The position numbers and the translations under genes were made by a program. From Planctomycetota bacterium (lineage in GTDB: Bacteria > Planctomycetota > UBA8742 > UBA2392): a stretch of 64,000 bases of DNA. The stretch spans positions 620,001-684,000 of the forward strand of contig JADKGX010000002.1 of NCBI GenBank assembly GCA_016722065.1. The letters are read 5' to 3'. The notes under the pieces are model-generated. The model saw nothing but the letters and a program-made list of their open reading frames with translations. It was not told the DNA's origin and made no database searches. Shown here one piece after another: positions 17,065 through 25,858 of this stretch; position 1 is the stretch's first letter; each line of letters starts with the position of its first letter.

Positions 17065-17964
17065 TTAGAAGCGGAAATTCACCGTACCGCCAAAGTAGAA
17101 TCCGTCGACAAAGTCCTTGTCAAAGGCCACGTAGTAGTAGGCGTCAATCTGGATAAACATCGGGAAAATGCCGTACTTGTGCAGGTTGTAAACCATGCGG
17201 CCATTGACCGTCTGGCCCTGAAAGCCGGTGCGGTTGGTCAGATACCGATGCTGGTAGGTCGTGGTGGTGCCAATTTCGAAGTAGTCACCAAACACCGTAA
17301 ACTGCGCACTATCCACGAACACGGAAACCGTGCTGTCAATGCGGGTGCCTTCATCGATCACGCGCTGAAACACGTTCAGGGTGTAGCGCAGGTTCGCGCC
17401 GCCCTCCTGGATGATGCTGGTGAAGTAAGACATCATCAGGTGCACTTCGTGCACGCTGGGATTGAACTTGTCGTCAGGAAAGTCACGCAGCGGCTTGTTG
17501 CCAAAACCCTGTTCTTTGCGCCCGATATCGCCGTCTGAGCCGGAAAAGTCGAAGTAGGTGTAGCCAATGCCGATCAACGCGCCTTCGATTTCAAAGAAGT
17601 ACCGGAAGCGATAGTCTACTTCCAGCGGGCGAGTCTGTTCACGCGCGACATCCCACAAACCCCACACGCTGGCCTCAAAGCCATAGATATTGAGGTACGC
17701 GTCGCCATGGAACAGCAAGTCTTCATTGAACAGGCGAAAGCCGCGCCAGTAGTAATCGCTGATGTAGCCGGCCCGAAACCCCGCCGAAAACGCCTGCTGG
17801 CCCAGCAGACCCTGCTGGTCCTTGTAACGGCTGTCAGAGGCTTGGGATACAAGGTCCTGCGTCTGGCGCATGCGCGGGAAGTAGCAGATTTCCTCGGCTG
17901 CCAGAGTTGCCCCCAAAAGCGAAAACACCAAGGCCAGACACGCAAATGCGATGCGGCAATTCAT
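17065..17964 (-). CDS. Putative outer-membrane beta-barrel protein
   Basis: The 299-residue product has a clear signal peptide (CRIAFACLALVFSLLGATLA). The mature part is rich in aromatic residues and alternating strands: GFRAGYISDYYWRGFRLF, VDYRFRYFFEIEGALIGIGY, TTTYQHRYLTNR. It ends in Phe (NFRF), as expected for a BAM-inserted barrel. The YISDYYWRGF phrase resembles Gram-negative porin-like proteins of the TorF/nucleoside-porin type. The ATG at 17964 begins the signal peptide. It lies downstream of the FliA/WhiG-type sigma gene, separated by a strong hairpin, so the two are probably independent units. Substrate unknown. Confidence 0.7.
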   Translation of the reverse strand: MNCRIAFACLALVFSLLGATLAAEEICYFPRMRQTQDLVSQASDSRYKDQQGLLGQQAFSAGFRAGYISDYYWRGFRLFNEDLLFHGDAYLNIYGFEASVWGLWDVAREQTRPLEVDYRFRYFFEIEGALIGIGYTYFDFSGSDGDIGRKEQGFGNKPLRDFPDDKFNPSVHEVHLMMSYFTSIIQEGGANLRYTLNVFQRVIDEGTRIDSTVSVFVDSAQFTVFGDYFEIGTTTTYQHRYLTNRTGFQGQTVNGRMVYNLHKYGIFPMFIQIDAYYYVAFDKDFVDGFYFGGTVNFRF

Positions 17965-18073
17965 GCGGTGCGATTCCGAGAGGGGCGTGGCGGGGATAGG
18001 CATCCTCAACTGTAACGAACGAAGCCCCAATGCGTTAGCGAATTTGCCCCAAGGGCGCAACCCCCAATGCAAA

Positions 18074-18095
18074 GGGCGGCTGCATGCAGCCGCCC
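18074..18095 (-). terminator. Palindromic hairpin terminator downstream of the sigma factor gene
   Basis: A perfect 22-bp palindrome (GGGCGGCTGCA and its complement) lies 20 nt past the sigma factor stop on the minus strand and is followed there by TTTGC. It fits an intrinsic terminator. Confidence 0.7.
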
Positions 18096-18115
18096 CAGGT
18101 GAAAGCTGTTTTCCG

Positions 18116-18985
18116 TTACGCAAACAGGTCTTCGCGCACTTCCTCCAGTTGCTGCTTCAGGCGCGACATGATGCGGTGATGGATCTGGCAGACCCGGCTT
18201 TCGCTCAAATCGAGCACCAGGCCGATCTCCTTCATCGTCAGCTCTTCCAGATAGTACAGCACCACGATCAGTTTTTCCTTCCGGCTCAGGCCGCGGGTGG
18301 CCAGTTCGACCAGCTCGCGCTTTTCCAGTTGGTTGGTCGGGGTGGGTACGTCGCCGTCTTCAATGGTGTCGACCTTGCGCACTTCCTTGCCTTCGTTGTC
18401 GTACTCCGAACCTGCACGGTCCAGGCTGACAATGTTGGCCATGTTGATTTCGCGCATCCAGCGGTCGTAGTCCTCCATGGAGATGCCAAGTTTTTCGACC
18501 ACTTTCTCGGGTTCTGGCGCGGTGCCGGCTTCTGCTTCGGCTTCCTTGTGGGCGCGCTCCAGCCGGTGACTGTGTGTACGTACCAGGCGGGGGGCAAAGT
18601 CCTGGTTGCGCAGATCGTCCAGAATTGCGCCGTGAATGCGCTGCTTGGCGTAGATTTCGAACTTGACTCCCCGCAGTGGGTCAAAGCCGTCGACGGCATC
18701 CATCAATCCGAACACGCCGGCCTGGATCAACTCATCGATGTCGACATGCGACGGAAGCTTCGAATGCATGCGCTCGGCATTAATGCGCACCAAGGGCAAG
18801 AAGTGCTCAATCAGTTGGTTGCGAACATCTGCATCGCCTTGATGCAAAGCCTGCCACAGGTCGTCCAGATTGCGGCCTTTGCCGGCATCTGGACGGCCAG
18901 CAACGACGTAAGCCTTTGGCAAGTAGGCAGATGCGCGAGAAAAGCTGGTGCGGGGCAAGGACGTGACTGGCGCGAAGGTGACCAT
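18116..18985 (-). CDS. FliA/WhiG-type alternative RNA polymerase sigma factor
   Basis: The 289-residue protein is a group 3 sigma factor. Region 2 is DIDELIQAGVFGLMDAVDGF, then GVKFEIYAKQRIHGAILDDL (about residues 80-150). Region 3 runs over about 160-200. Region 4 is SRKEKLIVVLYYLEELTMKE with the HTH LDLSESRVCQIHHRIMSRL (about 235-280). The best match is the FliA/WhiG class. A SD sequence GGAG lies 8-11 nt before the ATG at 18985. It has an unusual 45-residue N-terminal extension. No flagellar genes occur in this window, so the regulon (motility or development) is unknown. Confidence 0.9.
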   Translation of the reverse strand: MVTFAPVTSLPRTSFSRASAYLPKAYVVAGRPDAGKGRNLDDLWQALHQGDADVRNQLIEHFLPLVRINAERMHSKLPSHVDIDELIQAGVFGLMDAVDGFDPLRGVKFEIYAKQRIHGAILDDLRNQDFAPRLVRTHSHRLERAHKEAEAEAGTAPEPEKVVEKLGISMEDYDRWMREINMANIVSLDRAGSEYDNEGKEVRKVDTIEDGDVPTPTNQLEKRELVELATRGLSRKEKLIVVLYYLEELTMKEIGLVLDLSESRVCQIHHRIMSRLKQQLEEVREDLFA

Positions 18986-19171
18986 GGTGTTGAGACTCCT
19001 GGAGTTAGAGTGTGCTTTACGCTTTATAAAGTACCCTATGGATTCAGGCTGGTCAAATTCTTATGCGATTGTTTTTTGTAGTTCCCGCCTGGGCCGATGC
19101 CGTGGCTGCCCCCGCGCAGCAATTTTGGCCACGGAGTTCGAGATGGCACTTCGCGTCGCTAGAATGCTGCC

Positions 19172-20275
19172 ATGGGTTACAAGCGCATTCTTGCGGCGGG
19201 TTTGTGTTGCGGCGTGCTTTGCTGCGCCTGCGCGTCAACACAGGACGCCTCCCCGCCCGAGCAGCCCCGCACGACCACACTGCAGCGCCTGTACGATGGC
19301 GAGCGCATTACCCTGGAAGACCTGCAGGCAACGCGTCAAAGCGCCCTGGCCTGCGCGCGCACCATCACGCTGTTAGACCGCGAGTTGCGCGAGCCCTGGC
19401 TGGAAAATCGCGATGCGCGCGTGCTGCTGGAACACCTGCGCCGCAAGGACTCCGTGAGTATGGCCATGGCTACCACGGCCTGGGAGACCAGCGAGCCCTG
19501 CGCACGCGGCAGCGACCGCGGCGCCTTTGGAGAATTCGGCATCTTCGGCGCGCGAAGGTCGCCGGGGCTTCTGGTCGCGCGCCCCCGCATCGGTTCGATA
19601 CAGGAGTACGCAGAGCTTTGCCTGCAAAGCCAGCGCGAGGAAAACGACCAAACCAGAGTCCTGGCCGGGTGGCGCCACCTGGCACCCGAATTGGTCGATC
19701 GCGGGCCGCAATACCTGGCCTCGAACTGGCGATTTACCGTTGGCCAGGATACCGAACTGGAACTCAGCGACAGCCTGCTGGGTCCCTTTGCCCGCTGCCA
19801 TGTTCGCAAGACGGGTGCCCTGTCCGGAATGGGCCCGTTGGACTCCTTGGATGGCTACGAAATGCCGCGAGAACTACTGGATCTGGTGGCACCGGATGTA
19901 CGAGGGGTGATTCGGCCGCTGGTGGACGCGTTGGCCGGGAACCAGGGGCTTCCTGCGCAGTTTCGGCTGGTGGCTGGAAGATCAGAGAAGGCCGGAAAAG
20001 ACGAGTCAACTTTCCTGCTGGCTGCGCTGCGGGGCCTGCGTGAGGGTGCAGGCGACGTTGAGTATCTGCCAGCTGGCACCAGCAGTTTCAGCGTGGTGGT
20101 GTCCTACCTTCTGGATACGTCCGAGGCCCGCGCCGGCCTGACGTTGCAGCGACAAGGCCGCAACACCTGGCAGATTGACACTTTCTTCTATGAGCCAGCC
20201 GCCGCTTCGATGCTGGGTCAGCGCGGCGCGAGGCTGGACCTGCTACCGCTGCTGCGCTCGCGCCAGGGAACTTGA
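19172..20275 (+). CDS. Putative lipoprotein of unknown function
   Basis: The 367-residue product starts MGYKRILAAGLCCGVLCCACA, a signal sequence with several cysteines, the last of which fits a lipobox. The mature part has no recognised domain. It is rich in Arg and Leu, with a long acidic and helical first half (LQRLYDGERITLEDL) and a beta-rich end. A strong bidirectional hairpin follows the gene. It diverges from the FliA/WhiG-type sigma gene. No function can be proposed. Confidence 0.65.
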   Translation: MGYKRILAAGLCCGVLCCACASTQDASPPEQPRTTTLQRLYDGERITLEDLQATRQSALACARTITLLDRELREPWLENRDARVLLEHLRRKDSVSMAMATTAWETSEPCARGSDRGAFGEFGIFGARRSPGLLVARPRIGSIQEYAELCLQSQREENDQTRVLAGWRHLAPELVDRGPQYLASNWRFTVGQDTELELSDSLLGPFARCHVRKTGALSGMGPLDSLDGYEMPRELLDLVAPDVRGVIRPLVDALAGNQGLPAQFRLVAGRSEKAGKDESTFLLAALRGLREGAGDVEYLPAGTSSFSVVVSYLLDTSEARAGLTLQRQGRNTWQIDTFFYEPAAASMLGQRGARLDLLPLLRSRQGT

Positions 20276-20289
20276 CCAGCACAATTGAA

Positions 20290-20314
20290 CCGGGGCGCGG
20301 AATCCGCGCCCCGG
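20290..20314. terminator. Bidirectional hairpin between convergent genes
   Basis: A 12-bp perfect GC-rich inverted repeat (CCGGGGCGCGGA at 20290-20301 and its complement at 20303-20314, 1-nt loop) sits between two convergent genes. It probably terminates both, although a clear U-tract is lacking. Confidence 0.65.
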
Positions 20315-20332
20315 CTTGTAGTTCAGCCAACT

Positions 20333-21607
20333 CTAGCTTTCAGGGTGAATGATCAGCAGTTCGCGATACACCTTGTTCTGTGGCATCAGCTTGTTGAAGA
20401 AGTTCCTGCGCGCTTCGTTCTTTTCGCTGGTGAACATCTGCGCGATCTTCACGTTACTGCCGGTGGTGTCGATCATTGCGTAGGCCACCCAGGAATACTG
20501 GGTCATTTCCCAGCTTGCGGTGCAGATATCGGTCGCCTGGAAGTCCTCAATCACCTTGGCGTTGCTTGTGTCAGGCGTGGAGCGCATGGCATCAAACGCG
20601 CGGCGCAACACGGGCTTGCTGTTGTCGGCGCCGCGGGCCATTTCAGCACGAATCGCAGCGTGCACATGGGCCAGGCCGTTGACGTCGCGCAGGGCCTGCA
20701 GAATCTGCAGCCCGTTGCAACGCATCTGTACCGAAGAGTTGCTGTTGCTGATCAACTCCCCCATCGCGGCCAGCACGGCGGGGCGGTCTTCACATACCTT
20801 GAGCAGGTTCGAAAGCTTGCCCACGCAGGCCTGGCTGGTTTCTTCGCGCACCATGCCAACCAGCACGTTCATGGACGGATGAGCCGAAGCTTCCGTGCGA
20901 ATCAGTTCCAGCATGTAAGCGCGGGTGATGCTGCCAACTTCCGAGTTCGCCACCAGCGCGCCGATCACGCAGATTTCTTCGACGCTGCAGGTGCCCTTGA
21001 ACAACTTGTGGTCAACCAGGGCCTTGGCGGCATCGCGGGCTGCCCAGGTGTTCTTCCAGCTGGCTTGCAGGATCAACTCTGACCTCCAGGCCTGAATCAA
21101 GTCGGCCGGGAAACTTCCCTCATAGCCCGCGTCTTCATACTGCAGGCGCTTTTGCAACTCCGCCACAATCAGCGGCAGGCGCGGCTCGTTGATGACCAGC
21201 AGGTTGCGCAGGGCACGTTCCGTCTGTTCCAGGCCGTTGGGCGCGGTGTCGTCGGTTTCAAAGTAGAAGGCACCGCGTTGCGCAAACGGGTGGTGCAGGA
21301 AGTAGTGCTTGCCGTTGATCAGGTTGAAACCAACGATCACGTCGCGGCCCAAGGCGGCATCGGCGGGCGCGGGCTCAAAGGCCTCCAGCGTCACTTCCGT
21401 GCCGACGGGCAGGGCGCCCTTGATCATGGTGTCGCAGCGCAGGGTCAGGCGGTCGCCCACACCGGTGCGTTGCAGGCCTGTAAACTCACCCTTGGTGATG
21501 TACATGGAATCCTTGGCCATGTCGAACAGGGTGAAGTCCGCCCGCAGCGCCGTGCCCAGAAGGGCGGCAGCCACTGCCACAGCAAAGATGTTGATGGCTT
21601 TCAGCAT
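20333..21607 (-). CDS. Secreted protein, beta domain plus HEAT-like helices
   Basis: The 424-residue product has a signal peptide (LKAINIFAVAVAAALLGTALRA) and an SD GAGGAAAT before the ATG at 21607. Residues about 25-110 form a beta-rich domain describing a regulated output (DSMYITKGEFTGL, MIKGALPVGTEVTLEAF, GKHYFLHHPF). The rest is helical with HEAT-like pairs (VLAAMGELISNSNSSVQ, LQILQALRDVNGLAHVHAA). The downstream-named neighbour at 21674-22999 has the same two-part layout, so the two are probably diverged duplicates. Function unknown. Confidence 0.65.
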   Translation of the reverse strand: MLKAINIFAVAVAAALLGTALRADFTLFDMAKDSMYITKGEFTGLQRTGVGDRLTLRCDTMIKGALPVGTEVTLEAFEPAPADAALGRDVIVGFNLINGKHYFLHHPFAQRGAFYFETDDTAPNGLEQTERALRNLLVINEPRLPLIVAELQKRLQYEDAGYEGSFPADLIQAWRSELILQASWKNTWAARDAAKALVDHKLFKGTCSVEEICVIGALVANSEVGSITRAYMLELIRTEASAHPSMNVLVGMVREETSQACVGKLSNLLKVCEDRPAVLAAMGELISNSNSSVQMRCNGLQILQALRDVNGLAHVHAAIRAEMARGADNSKPVLRRAFDAMRSTPDTSNAKVIEDFQATDICTASWEMTQYSWVAYAMIDTTGSNVKIAQMFTSEKNEARRNFFNKLMPQNKVYRELLIIHPES

Positions 21608-21673
21608 GGGTATTTCCTCAGGTCTTGTCAGGTACAGCACTCAGGTCGTGGGGTTTATGCTGCCAGCCTTGGT

Positions 21674-22999
21674 CTAGTGGCCACGGCCGTCGGCACCTGC
21701 AATCAAAGTGGTGAAGGGGAACTTGATGGCGGCTTCCACCACCTGCTTCAGCACCGGGTCTGCATTGGCCAGCGCCGTCAGGTAGGTCTTTTCCAGCACG
21801 GTCACAGCGTCCGGGCCGGAGTGTGACTTGGTGACACGGCGGGCCGCAGCCAGGGCAATCACGGCCGCCTTGACTTCGTCGTCGCCCAGCCCGTTGGTGG
21901 CACGCTGGTCGATCAGGGTCTTCAGCGCCGCCACGTGGGCGTCTTCACTGCGCAGATCGCGGGATGCAATCAGGGCTTCGCGCAGCAGGCTCTTTTCGGT
22001 GGTGGCAACCAGCAGCCCGCCCACCAGTGACAGCGTCTGGTTGCGAACTTCCGGGCCGTCGAAATCAGCCTTGGGGCGAATCAGGCCCAGGCTGCGCACA
22101 ATCACCAGCTTCTGGTTAGCCTGTGCGGTGTTCCATTCCTGCAGCAGGCGGGAAATCGCCATGCTACGGTTGATGTATTCCATCGACATGCTGGCCAGGC
22201 TGGTGGTGCTCCAGTTCGTATCCGTCAGCATGATGTCAAACAGCGCATCCATGCCGGTTTCCGGCTGATAGCGGCCGATGGCCGTGATCAGTTCGTTGCG
22301 TTCGGCGCTGCCAACACTGCTGGCACGGGCCAGGTCCACAACCTGCTGCTTCTGCTGGTCGGTGATGGCCAGCGAATAGTCTTCATGGTTCCAGGACAGC
22401 TCAATGCACGAATCCACCGAAACGCGGGTGGCATTGAGGCTGATGGCAGCCAACAGCTTGGCCAAAAATGCCGACTTGCCGGGCACTCCCAGATAGCCAC
22501 GCACGTAGTCGGTCGTGAACGCCAGGTTGCCGGCGCTTTCGATTCCGCTGATCGTGCCGCGTTCGTCCATCAACACGATGTTGCGGCCGTCTTCGTGGCG
22601 CGGAGCAAGAAAGTACAGCGCCTCGCCGGTGCGCAGGTCCGCATCGTAGGCGTCGAACTTCAACTGGCGCATGCTGACAAAGCTCAGCTCGCTGCCAGCC
22701 GTCACGGCGCCCTTGAGAACGTCCGTCACCTGAATCACCGCGTCGCGGCGGATTCCGGCCTGGCCGTCCTGCCACTTGCCATCGTCCTTGCGTTCCCAGC
22801 GACCGGCGTCAAGCCCGGTGCCGGTCAACTGCACGTCGTCCACCCGCAGCAAACGCCCGGTGACAATCACCGAGGCCTGGTCTGCAAGGCGCACCGCCGT
22901 GGTCTTGTAAGGAATGTAGTTCCTGGCTTCAGCCTGTGCGGAAACCGCCAAGGTTCCAGCAATCAGGGAAAGCGCACAGAACATGAGTTTGGTTTTCAT
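21674..22999 (-). CDS. Secreted protein, beta domain plus HEAT-like helices (relative of 20333-21607)
   Basis: The 441-residue product has a signal peptide (KTKLMFCALSLIAGTLAVSA) and an SD GAGGAA before the ATG at 22999. The N-terminal beta domain (ADQASVIVTGRLLRV, VTDVLKGAVTAGSELSF, GEALYFLAPRHEDGR) repeats the layout of the next gene: a strand-rich segment with 'VLKG ... G' followed by a GxxxxFL phrase. The C-terminal half is helical with HEAT-like repeats and many Ala residues (VKAAVIALAAARRV). Both genes lie in the same direction with 66 nt between them. Function unknown. Confidence 0.65.
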   Translation of the reverse strand: MKTKLMFCALSLIAGTLAVSAQAEARNYIPYKTTAVRLADQASVIVTGRLLRVDDVQLTGTGLDAGRWERKDDGKWQDGQAGIRRDAVIQVTDVLKGAVTAGSELSFVSMRQLKFDAYDADLRTGEALYFLAPRHEDGRNIVLMDERGTISGIESAGNLAFTTDYVRGYLGVPGKSAFLAKLLAAISLNATRVSVDSCIELSWNHEDYSLAITDQQKQQVVDLARASSVGSAERNELITAIGRYQPETGMDALFDIMLTDTNWSTTSLASMSMEYINRSMAISRLLQEWNTAQANQKLVIVRSLGLIRPKADFDGPEVRNQTLSLVGGLLVATTEKSLLREALIASRDLRSEDAHVAALKTLIDQRATNGLGDDEVKAAVIALAAARRVTKSHSGPDAVTVLEKTYLTALANADPVLKQVVEAAIKFPFTTLIAGADGRGH

Positions 23000-23074
23000 C
23001 GCAATTCCTCGGATACTTCCGGGTCCAAGTTCGTTTCGGGGTCTGGCAACAGTCCAACTGCATTCGGTCAGGGG

Positions 23075-24205
23075 TTACGGCTTGTTCGGGTCGCGGCCCT
23101 TACCGGGCAGGTGCTTGGTGTCCAGGTCATTCAGGTCCTGCTGGATGAACGAGTAGCCAAAACCGTTCTGGAAGATCACCTGGGCAGGGTCCATGATCGT
23201 ACCCACCTGTCCCGAGTTCAGGCCCACAGCCTGGGCAACCATGTTGCAGTGCAGCGCACCCAGATGGCGGGAATACTCCACGACTGCTTCTTCTTCTGTG
23301 TGGCCAGGTGTGGTGGGCTTGAGAACCGGCGCACGGCGATAGGCGTCGGCATACAGGTCGCCAAACACGCCCGTCGGAGTCGGCACGGCTGTGAAGCCGC
23401 CGCCAGCGTTGTTGGGCACCGCGCCCAGGTTTTCCACGTTTTCGTTGTCAATGTTGTCGTTGATCGTCACGCCCAGGGCCTGGGTCAGCTGCGGCGCGCC
23501 GGCAGGCAACAGGCGGGTCAGCAGCACCATGCCGCACTCACTGTAGTTCTTGTTCAAGAACCGGCTTTGCGGGGGCGGGAAATCGCCGGGGCTGTTAGGC
23601 GGAGGCGAAGTCCAGCCGAACATCACCGACCCCTGGCTGCCAGCCGGGTAAGCCTGCCGGTTGACCGTGAAAATCACCTGGCCGCTGGGCAGAACAATGC
23701 GCACTACAGGCGCTGTGACAAAGTTGATGTCCAGGCTCTTGGGCGACCAGACCAGAAAGCCAAACTGGTCGCGTTCACGAATACGGGTGCCGTCGGCGTT
23801 GCGACGGAACCACTGACTCATGAACGACAGCATCAGCGGATACTGGTTGTTCACTTCAATGTGCGTGGGCGACTGTTCCTTGATCAGGTAGCCGGTAAAG
23901 CCAGCCGTTGCCAGGGCCTGGATGGTATCGGCAAACCAGGCGCCAATCGTGCCGCCCGGTCCGTCGTCACTGTCGCGACCCGGGTCGATGTACCACACAT
24001 CGTTGTAGAAGCCGGTGATGGTCGGGTTTTCCGCAGCGAAGGTGAACACCGTGACACCGAACAGAGGCTCCGTGCCCGGGGTGCCTACGGCGGAACCGCC
24101 TGGCGGGCCTGCAAACTTGCCATCACAACCGGCGCCGATCATGGCGAAGCTGCCAATGGCCATGGTCAGCAGCGCGGCAGGGATCATCGAGAAGAACTTA
24201 CGCAT
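23075..24205 (-). CDS. Secreted lipoprotein with a Met-turn-like motif
   Basis: The 376-residue product starts MRKFFSMIPAALLTMAIGS and reaches GAGC near residue 27, a plausible lipobox; an SD AGGAAA precedes the ATG at 24205. The mature part is rich in Gly, Pro and aromatic residues, with a beta-type middle (VVRIVLPSGQVIFTVNR). Near the C-terminus, NMVAQAVGLNSG followed by GTIMDP looks like the helix and Met-turn of a metzincin protease, but the HExxH residues are absent. It is probably not an active protease. It shares composition and layout with the next gene. Function unknown. Confidence 0.6.
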   Translation of the reverse strand: MRKFFSMIPAALLTMAIGSFAMIGAGCDGKFAGPPGGSAVGTPGTEPLFGVTVFTFAAENPTITGFYNDVWYIDPGRDSDDGPGGTIGAWFADTIQALATAGFTGYLIKEQSPTHIEVNNQYPLMLSFMSQWFRRNADGTRIRERDQFGFLVWSPKSLDINFVTAPVVRIVLPSGQVIFTVNRQAYPAGSQGSVMFGWTSPPPNSPGDFPPPQSRFLNKNYSECGMVLLTRLLPAGAPQLTQALGVTINDNIDNENVENLGAVPNNAGGGFTAVPTPTGVFGDLYADAYRRAPVLKPTTPGHTEEEAVVEYSRHLGALHCNMVAQAVGLNSGQVGTIMDPAQVIFQNGFGYSFIQQDLNDLDTKHLPGKGRDPNKP

Positions 24206-24271
24206 GGATAGGTTTCCTTGGTTCTGCATCCGCAAACAGGGGTTGCGAATCCGATTGCCTGTAAGTGCTGC

Positions 24272-25510
24272 TTAGCGCAACTTGCCGGGCAGGGTGCTCA
24301 TAGGCCCCGGTGTGGTGAAGGTGCCATTGACAGTGTCCTGCATACGCAGCAGGTCTTCCGCCACGAACTGGAACCTCTTGCCTGCCGCAATGAACGCCGT
24401 CATGTCGAAGATGACCGAGATGTTCATCAAGTCTTCCTGGTTGTTGACCACGCCCGGCAGGGCAAAGGCGCTGTCAATCAAGCCCACGCCATAGCCGATA
24501 ATGTGGTTGCCCACGGCTGCCAGGTAGTAGCTGTACTGAATGCCGTCGTTGACGTTGATCGTGCTGGCCGTGCCACTGGTGGTCTGAACCCAGTTGTCGA
24601 CAAAGCGCTGCATGTACACGCCGCCGCCGCAATCAATCGGGCCGCCACCGCCGAAGTAGTCCGGCACCGGCACGCCCACAAGGCGAATGTACACGTCAGA
24701 GCCAGGAAACGACGACAGGTCGGTTTCAATGCTGATGTTCTGCGCAGGCGCTTCGCGCCAGCCCGCTGCAAGCAAACCCGCTGGCGCACCGTTGCCATTG
24801 AAGCCGTAGGACATGACGTTGTTGACGGGTACCGCAATGCGCTGCACGTTGTTGGCACCCACGGTCAGCGGGTCGCCGACTTCCTGCTGCGGCGAAGACG
24901 GCGGGCTGGCACCCAGCAACGGGGTGTAGCCAGTGGCCGCCGATACTTCGTGAATCGAAATCGCCATCGAGGAGAAGCTCAGGCTTTCGTACCGAACCGG
25001 CGGCTCGGTCGGGATCACCGAGCTAAGAGGTGAGCCATTGACGTCACGCAGGAACCACTGGTTCTGCAGGCTCAACACCCAGGCGCCAAGGTACACGTTG
25101 GCAGGCGGGTTCGGAGGCGAAGTGTTGACACTGGGGTGCGGCCAGCCAGCACCCGGTGTCTTGTAGCTATCGTGAGTGTACGGCCAATCCGGCACTTCCG
25201 CCGGCGTACGGCAGGTCGGGTTGTCAGAGCAAGCCCCGAACATGTTCATCGCCCACAGGTCGTGGCCAGGCGAAGTGCGCTGCGGAAACGTCGCGGCGCT
25301 TGGGTCCGTGGGAAGCAGTGTCACATCCACCGCCAGCTCACCCGTGATCGGGTCAGGTACTTCACTGGGCAGGTTGTAGTGAACAATCGGCGTCTTGCGC
25401 ACCGGGAACTGCTCCACTTGCTTCTGCCCGTTGAACACGATGCCGTCCGAACCACACCCAGCCAGAAGGGTCAGTGTTCCGGCAGCAAAAAGACCGACGA
25501 TGCGCTTCAT
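24272..25510 (-). CDS. Secreted lipoprotein, Pro/Gly-rich
   Basis: The 412-residue product has a textbook lipoprotein signal (KRIVGLFAAGTLTLLAGC, Cys at 19) and an SD GGAGAG before the ATG at 25510. The mature protein is rich in Pro, Gly, Asn and aromatic residues, with four cysteines (FGACSDNPTCRTP, DCGGGV). It describes long beta-structured loops, with no family I recognise. It is the first of four consecutive minus-strand genes for exported proteins, each with its own SD and 60-75 nt gaps. They may form one transcript that starts upstream of 25510. Role unknown. Confidence 0.65.
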   Translation of the reverse strand: MKRIVGLFAAGTLTLLAGCGSDGIVFNGQKQVEQFPVRKTPIVHYNLPSEVPDPITGELAVDVTLLPTDPSAATFPQRTSPGHDLWAMNMFGACSDNPTCRTPAEVPDWPYTHDSYKTPGAGWPHPSVNTSPPNPPANVYLGAWVLSLQNQWFLRDVNGSPLSSVIPTEPPVRYESLSFSSMAISIHEVSAATGYTPLLGASPPSSPQQEVGDPLTVGANNVQRIAVPVNNVMSYGFNGNGAPAGLLAAGWREAPAQNISIETDLSSFPGSDVYIRLVGVPVPDYFGGGGPIDCGGGVYMQRFVDNWVQTTSGTASTINVNDGIQYSYYLAAVGNHIIGYGVGLIDSAFALPGVVNNQEDLMNISVIFDMTAFIAAGKRFQFVAEDLLRMQDTVNGTFTTPGPMSTLPGKLR

Positions 25511-25806
25511 GAATCTCTCCAGTTATCTAGTTCGGCCAAGGCCGGACTTGGGGTCACCTAAGACATAGCGCAGACTGTGCCAATCCTTGATCGCACCATC
25601 AAAGCCTTGATTCCAAGCCTTTTCACCTATCCACAAGGCATGTGTGTTGCCACCACTTGTGCAAAACTTGCTCACTCAAGGCTGGCATCAATTCACGCAG
25701 GATACGGGGTTGCCAACGATGCAACTACGCAGGCGCCGCAGCAACTTTGCCAAGGGAAGTCAGGGGATCAGTCCATGCTAGCCTCAAGGCCGACGCGGTC
25801 AATGCG
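25511..25806. other. Intergenic region between divergent genes
   Basis: This 296-nt stretch separates the lipoprotein gene on the minus strand from the ribH promoter. It is less GC-rich than its surroundings. It has no credible ORF, and no FMN-riboswitch consensus was found. A minus-strand promoter for the lipoprotein cluster should lie here, but none could be placed with confidence. Confidence 0.5.
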
Positions 25807-25835
25807 TTGCCGAGGTTCCTTCGCGCCCCTACAAT
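25807..25835 (+). promoter_or_regulatory. Sigma-70-type promoter for the ribH-nusB-ftsY operon
   Basis: TTGCCG at 25807-25812 and TACAAT at 25830-25835 are separated by exactly 17 nt, a good match to the housekeeping consensus. Transcription would start near 25842, giving a leader of under 20 nt with the SD AGGAG at 25848-25852 before the TTG start of ribH. The short leader leaves no room for a riboswitch. Confidence 0.7.
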
Positions 25836-25858
25836 CCCCCGCCCGTCAGGAGACAAAA

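Noticed and set aside
25511..25858. FMN riboswitch before ribH
   Set aside because: No RFN-element consensus is visible, and the likely promoter at 25807-25835 leaves a leader of under 20 nt.
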